Below the pieces are notes generated by a model that was not told the origin of the DNA, made no database searches, and was given only the letters and a program-made list of their open reading frames with translations. A stretch of DNA of 64,000 bases from positions 4,773,001 through 4,837,000 of the forward strand of contig BSBM01000870.1 of assembly GCA_027924585.1 (NCBI GenBank). The letters run 5' to 3'. The stretch comes from Larix kaempferi (taxonomy: Eukaryota > Streptophyta > Pinopsida > Pinales > Pinaceae). Shown one piece after another: positions 60,041-64,000 of this stretch. The stretch's first letter is position 1. Each line of letters begins with the position of its first letter. The position numbers and the translations under genes are program-made.

Positions 60041-61160
60041 ATTTACTTTAGTATCATTTAATTTAATTAAAATATTTTTTTTTTATAAAGATTTACATTA
60101 TAATTTTTTAAATTTTGCATGTGAAAGCGCCTACATGTAAAGAACCAACAATAAACTTCAAATCTAAAATATATTCATGAGAAAGCGTCTAATTGTAAAT
60201 AGCCAACAAATTAACATAGATCTTTCCTTTTTTAATTAATAAATATAAAATAATGATTTCATAATGTATAACATATTTCTAACCAACTAGCCTCGTGAGA
60301 AGATAATTTTATAGCAACAAATAAAGTCAAAAACCCTAAATCTAAATATAACACAAACCGCTTAATCGAAATATAAAGAGAAGATAGTAATATAAACCCC
60401 ACAACCCTGAAACACTGGTTAGTTAATCTAAATATTATAGTGATTTGGTTTGGGCCTAGCTGGGAACAAAACCCAACCCATTTTGCATACGGGTGAAGCA
60501 ACTTCAAAATCTTTTATATTCAAAAAATTTAAACAAGCTAAAGAAATTCGATGTCAATTGTTAAGGAAAAAAAAGAATCCACTAAATTGGCTATGCCATT
60601 GCTAGTTCGGGTAGCTTCTTTAAGAACAAGCTAATATTACTGTCAATTGGCTATGCCATTGCTAGTTCGGGTAGCTTATTTAAGAACAAGCTAATGGAAA
60701 ATTAGTTTTTAATGGAAAAATATAAATATATATATGCCAAATTATGTTTTAAACGATTCTGTTATGTGGGAGGAGGATGGCATAGAACTTGGCATGCCCT
60801 TCTTAAATGATCACTATTAGACAGGCCCTTGTGGCGTAAATATTAAGAGGAGATACCCGCAATGCTCAGAGCCACAGGGAATGTGAGACGATCGAATGTT
60901 TAGAAGGCTGCCAAATTGTAGGAGCAATTGAGCAGTTGAAATTGTAGGAGTGATTTTCTAGGGTTTTTGAGAGAAGAGCAGAAATCAAACATTTATTTCA
61001 AGGCTAAAATAAATAAACATAAATAAAATCACTAGCTCTGCTACAGCTTCTTAGAGCAAAACAGAACTTAGAGAAAATAATAAAAAACCCAACCCTCATG
61101 GAAACACTCAAGAACATAACCCATCTGTCATAACAACGCCCAAGTGATTAACAGAAATGA
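59725..61160. other. AT-rich spacer, unit 2
   Basis: This is the counterpart of 21741-23570, with TA microsatellites near 60012-60035 and the 60 bp-period repeat pair near 60583-60693. It lacks about 410 bp relative to unit 1 at about 60940. No gene was seen. Confidence 0.5.
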
Positions 61161-62857
61161 ATGAGATTGCTTGTAAAGGATGTGCTAAGAGGGAACAATA
61201 AAATAATATACCTGGAATTGAATCCCCACAAGTTTTTAGAGAAAACATTGATGTCAGCTTCATCCTCGATTCCCCTTAAGCTCGTTTCCACCATTCAAGT
61301 TCATCCAACAGCCCAAATCGTTGCCTCTATTTTAGTCCAGCCTCCTCTATTTCTTTGCCTGCAAGTTCTTTGCTTTTGTTTCTGTCCAACCTCCTTAGAC
61401 ATTAAACCACAATCTGATTCAGACACCGATTAAACCATAATCAGACATTAAACCACAGACTAACCCATACTCAGACATTAAACCACAATCAAATTCATAC
61501 ATCCGAGCACACAGACTCATATTCCACTCGAAACCCTAGCATACAAACCCACACAAGGAGGAAGGAGGAGTTAAATATTGAAATCCAAAATGCAATAGAT
61601 AAGTGAGCAGATTTGTCTCTTCCCATATCTATCTATTAATTTCGAAGGGCCTCCCATTCATTTCGAAGGGCTTCCGAGATGGATCAGCGACACAGAGCAC
61701 TAGGAATTTGGAAATGGGCATTCGTATGCCTCTGTACAATGTAGATTCTCAGTTATCATGGGGGGATTCAAACACAGGTGAGCGATGATCCAGAGATAGT
61801 GCGACTCAGGCTGATGTACAGAAACAACCATGGCTTGTCGGAGAGAGGATTCGAAACCGTGACGTCGCTTCTCCACCATGACAAGATCCATCTCGCAACC
61901 TTCGCGGCCTCTGTAGACAACAATCTCCACTCATTGTCATCGTCCTTACACAATCCGCTAGGAAAAATGCTCCCAAATATGGCCTTCGGCTGTAGCACCG
62001 GAAGCAACACTCATCGTCGTTGTCCTTACAAGTATTCATATTCGGACTTGTCAAGTAACCGTGGCATCTTCGTCTACGATACAACCACAATAAGCTCTTC
62101 CAATAGCTCCCTGCCGAGACCCTGAATCCCAAATATGGCCTTCGGCTGTAGCACCGGAAAGCATGGCAATAGCTTCCATGGGGCCGACGGTGTCCTTGCA
62201 TTAGGATAAGGCCAGATCTCGTTTGATTTACAGATCGGTTTCACCTTTCAATAACAAATTCTTGACCATCTCAACCAACCCTCCACAAATGAACACCAGT
62301 CTGGACAAATGCACAGATACACAAAAACATGGCGCTCCACAACATTCCTTGATGGAGTGAACAATGAAACAAAGCAAAGCAGAAAAGCCATTGTCATAAA
62401 GATGGTTAAATCAAAGCAGAAAAGCCACCCCCATAAAGATGGTTAACTAGTCGTTAGAATGTAAGACGATTTCAAACTCAAAAGAGATAGTTGAATATTT
62501 GAATTTAACTACAATTAATGCAAACTTATCCAACGATGTCGATTAAGAATATGGTTATGTTCCAACGGTCAAATTCAAATTCTCCAGAAAAATACTGTCA
62601 GGGTTAGAGCGTGCTTCAGCAACACCACTCTCACATATCAATTCTACAGCGTGTCAATGAAAATTTCAGCCTAAGTTTTTTGTTTATCCATTTGATATTA
62701 GTTCTTGTCAGTTATCCCATATCTATCCCAAAAATTTAGAGAACTTCCATCGCTAGTATCAGTGATGATGTCCAGTAGAGAAAATTCTGTAAAAATAAAC
62801 AAAACATTTCACCAAGAAACCTCAACACTTGATTCATGACGATTGTGAGCCAATATG
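61161..62857. other. Module copy 3, no supported gene
   Basis: This stretch is collinear with 23571-25199. Frames on both strands differ from the other copies in length and are not called. Confidence 0.5.
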
Positions 62858-63325
62858 TCAAGAAAGAAATTGTGGTCGGAGAAAATTGTGTGTGGGATGA
62901 TCCCAGCTCTGCCACACGATATTCAAACCCGAGGATGCAAGCTAAGAATTACTGCTCTTCACCATTAAAATACCTTGAGATTTACCAGTACTGATATTCC
63001 AAGCCACGGTTCCATCGGTGTCTTAGAGTACCAAGTCTCTGTTACTCTTCAGCTTGAGCGTCGCGCCCTCTGAGACCATCCTGTTCCTGTTTGTAGTCCA
63101 AATCTCCATTGCAGGAAGTGAGGTGAGATTCAATCCCAAAACAATAGACAGAACGAATTTGCCAGAAGAATTGAATCCAAACACGGCTCTATTGTTCTCG
63201 CTAATAATTGTTCCCTCTGTAACCTCTCTGAAGGGCCTCTGCACCGTGTTGTGGCTAGGGAGGCGGGAGTTATTGATCGCCACTTTCCAATTGGAAGATT
63301 AAACACAGGAAAATTGTTGTAGCAT
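62858..63325 (-). pseudogene. G-type lectin domain pseudogene, module copy 3
   Basis: The same ordered blocks as in copy 2 are present (YNNFPVFNLPIGKW, frameshift, INNSRLPSHNTVQRPF, MEIWTTNRNRMVSEGATL, DTDGTVAWN, VWQSWDHPT). The frameshift near 63280 and the stop after DLVL are shared. A 9 bp in-frame loss removes three residues after VTEG. The conserved HPT of the family is kept here, where copy 2 has YPT. Confidence 0.78.
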
Positions 63326-64000
63326 TCCAACGTTGGAAAATCAAAGTGATGCAATCAAAGAAAATTGTTGTAGCGTACCAGTGTTGGAAGAAAGTTTTAA
63401 ATACAATACTTCATTCCCGTGACTGCAATCAAAATTTGTGGCACTTGATTAAAAGAAGTCCGTTTTTATTATCATTTTTGTTACCGTGGCATGAAGCACA
63501 CACGAAAAAAAAACGAGTTACTCGTAAACAGAAAAATATGTGGCTGACTAAATGCTTAAATATTTTTCATGGTCTTTTAAACACTTCTTAACCCTTATAA
63601 TAGCATATAAAAACAAAATATACACTTGAAGAAATCATCATCACTTAAAGAAATCATTATTTGATTTTGACTAGCGTTATAAAGGAATCACATAACTCAT
63701 ATTTAAAAACTTTTAAACTTATTAGTTTACATATTTGGAGGGTATAAAGAATAAGAATAATATATTATATTTAGATTTTACAAGCTGGCATTAATGTTTT
63801 TTATGTTGTATGAGTGAGTGGGAACACGATTTGGATATGTTTCAAATATGATGAATATTAATTATTTGTTATTGAAGTAGGGTTTAGTGATCATGTCATG
63901 TGGCATATAGATATTAAGATAATATTTAAAGGTAAGATAATATATGAAAGTAATTATTATGATAATTAGTGGTTGTGTATGATTATATTGACAATGAGAT
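63326..64000. other. AT-rich spacer at window edge
   Basis: Matches 25676-26345 except for the replaced patch at 63400-63435. No gene was seen. Confidence 0.5.

Larger units (their letters stand above)
23870..61459. repeat. Tandem segmental duplication, unit 2
   Basis: This is the second copy of the same order of segments, ending where the next module begins at 61460. The LTR of element A differs between the units at about 16 of 507 positions by eye, so the copies are clearly diverged. It contains the only LARD-like insertion. Compared with unit 1 it has a longer pyrimidine tract and one or more extra array units, and it lacks ~410 bp that unit 1 has near 22957-23363. Confidence 0.9.
61460..64000. 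repeat. Tandem segmental duplication, unit 3 (partial)
   Basis: This is a third copy of the lectin module, collinear with 1-1565 and 23870-26345, and it continues to the window edge. It shows that the locus holds at least three module copies in direct orientation. A patch of about 30 bp at 63400-63435 is unrelated to its counterpart at 25748-25780, so the copies differ by replacement as well as by substitution. Confidence 0.85.

Noticed and set aside
1-64000. CRISPR arrays, rRNA or tRNA genes
   Set aside because: None of the tandem repeats has the short regular repeat-spacer pattern of CRISPR, and no cloverleaf or rRNA core sequence was recognised.

Overview
This window reads as nuclear DNA of a seed plant with a large, repeat-filled genome. 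The supporting signs are plant Ty1/copia retrotransposons with initiator-Met tRNA primer sites, a long-LTR element without coding capacity, a decayed bulb-type (G-type) lectin receptor gene fragment, AT-rich spacers and no intact host gene. A gymnosperm is plausible from the style of the elements, but the sequence does not prove it.

The overall layout is a tandem segmental duplication. Unit 1 is 1-23869, unit 2 is 23870-61459, and unit 3 starts at 61460 and runs off the end. Each unit has the same order: (i) a non-coding module that includes a G-type lectin pseudogene on the minus strand; (ii) an array of ~1.02 kb tandem repeats; (iii) a ~2 kb AT-rich spacer with two small gene-like remnants, one ending on the minus strand and one starting on the plus strand; (iv) an ~11.2 kb block of broken copia elements; (v) a 1.7-2.2 kb polypyrimidine tract; (vi) AT-rich sequence leading into the next module. 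By eye the units differ by about 3% (16 differences in the 507 bp LTR of element A).

The copia block has the same architecture in both units. Element A (+) has a 5' LTR, primer site, damaged gag, protease, integrase and reverse transcriptase, and stops inside its RT/RNase H region. A 458 bp solo LTR in minus orientation follows. Element B (+) starts just before its integrase domain and runs through RT, RNase H, an unusual ~1.45 kb repeat-rich 3' region and a 3' LTR. That LTR abuts the gag of element C, which lies on the minus strand and keeps only gag, leader, primer site and 5' LTR. All three coding regions are broken. Lesions shared by both units predate the duplication, and unit-specific lesions postdate it.

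Two insertions postdate the duplication, and the other unit preserves the empty site for each. A 605 bp solo LTR at 5860-6464 (TSD ttata) occurs only in unit 1. A 9653 bp LARD-like element at 30436-40088 (LTRs of 3148 and 3122 bp, TSD gatta, primer site, polypurine tract, no gag or pol) occurs only in unit 2. The LARD LTRs differ at 7 of the first ~455 positions (~1.5%), less than the units differ, which fits the same order of events.

The features most worth a second look are the LARD-like element, the ~1.02 kb array, the strand-asymmetric pyrimidine tract, the chimeric A/solo-LTR/B junction, and the repeat-rich acidic-ORF region between pol and the 3' LTR of element B. No functional gene system was found.
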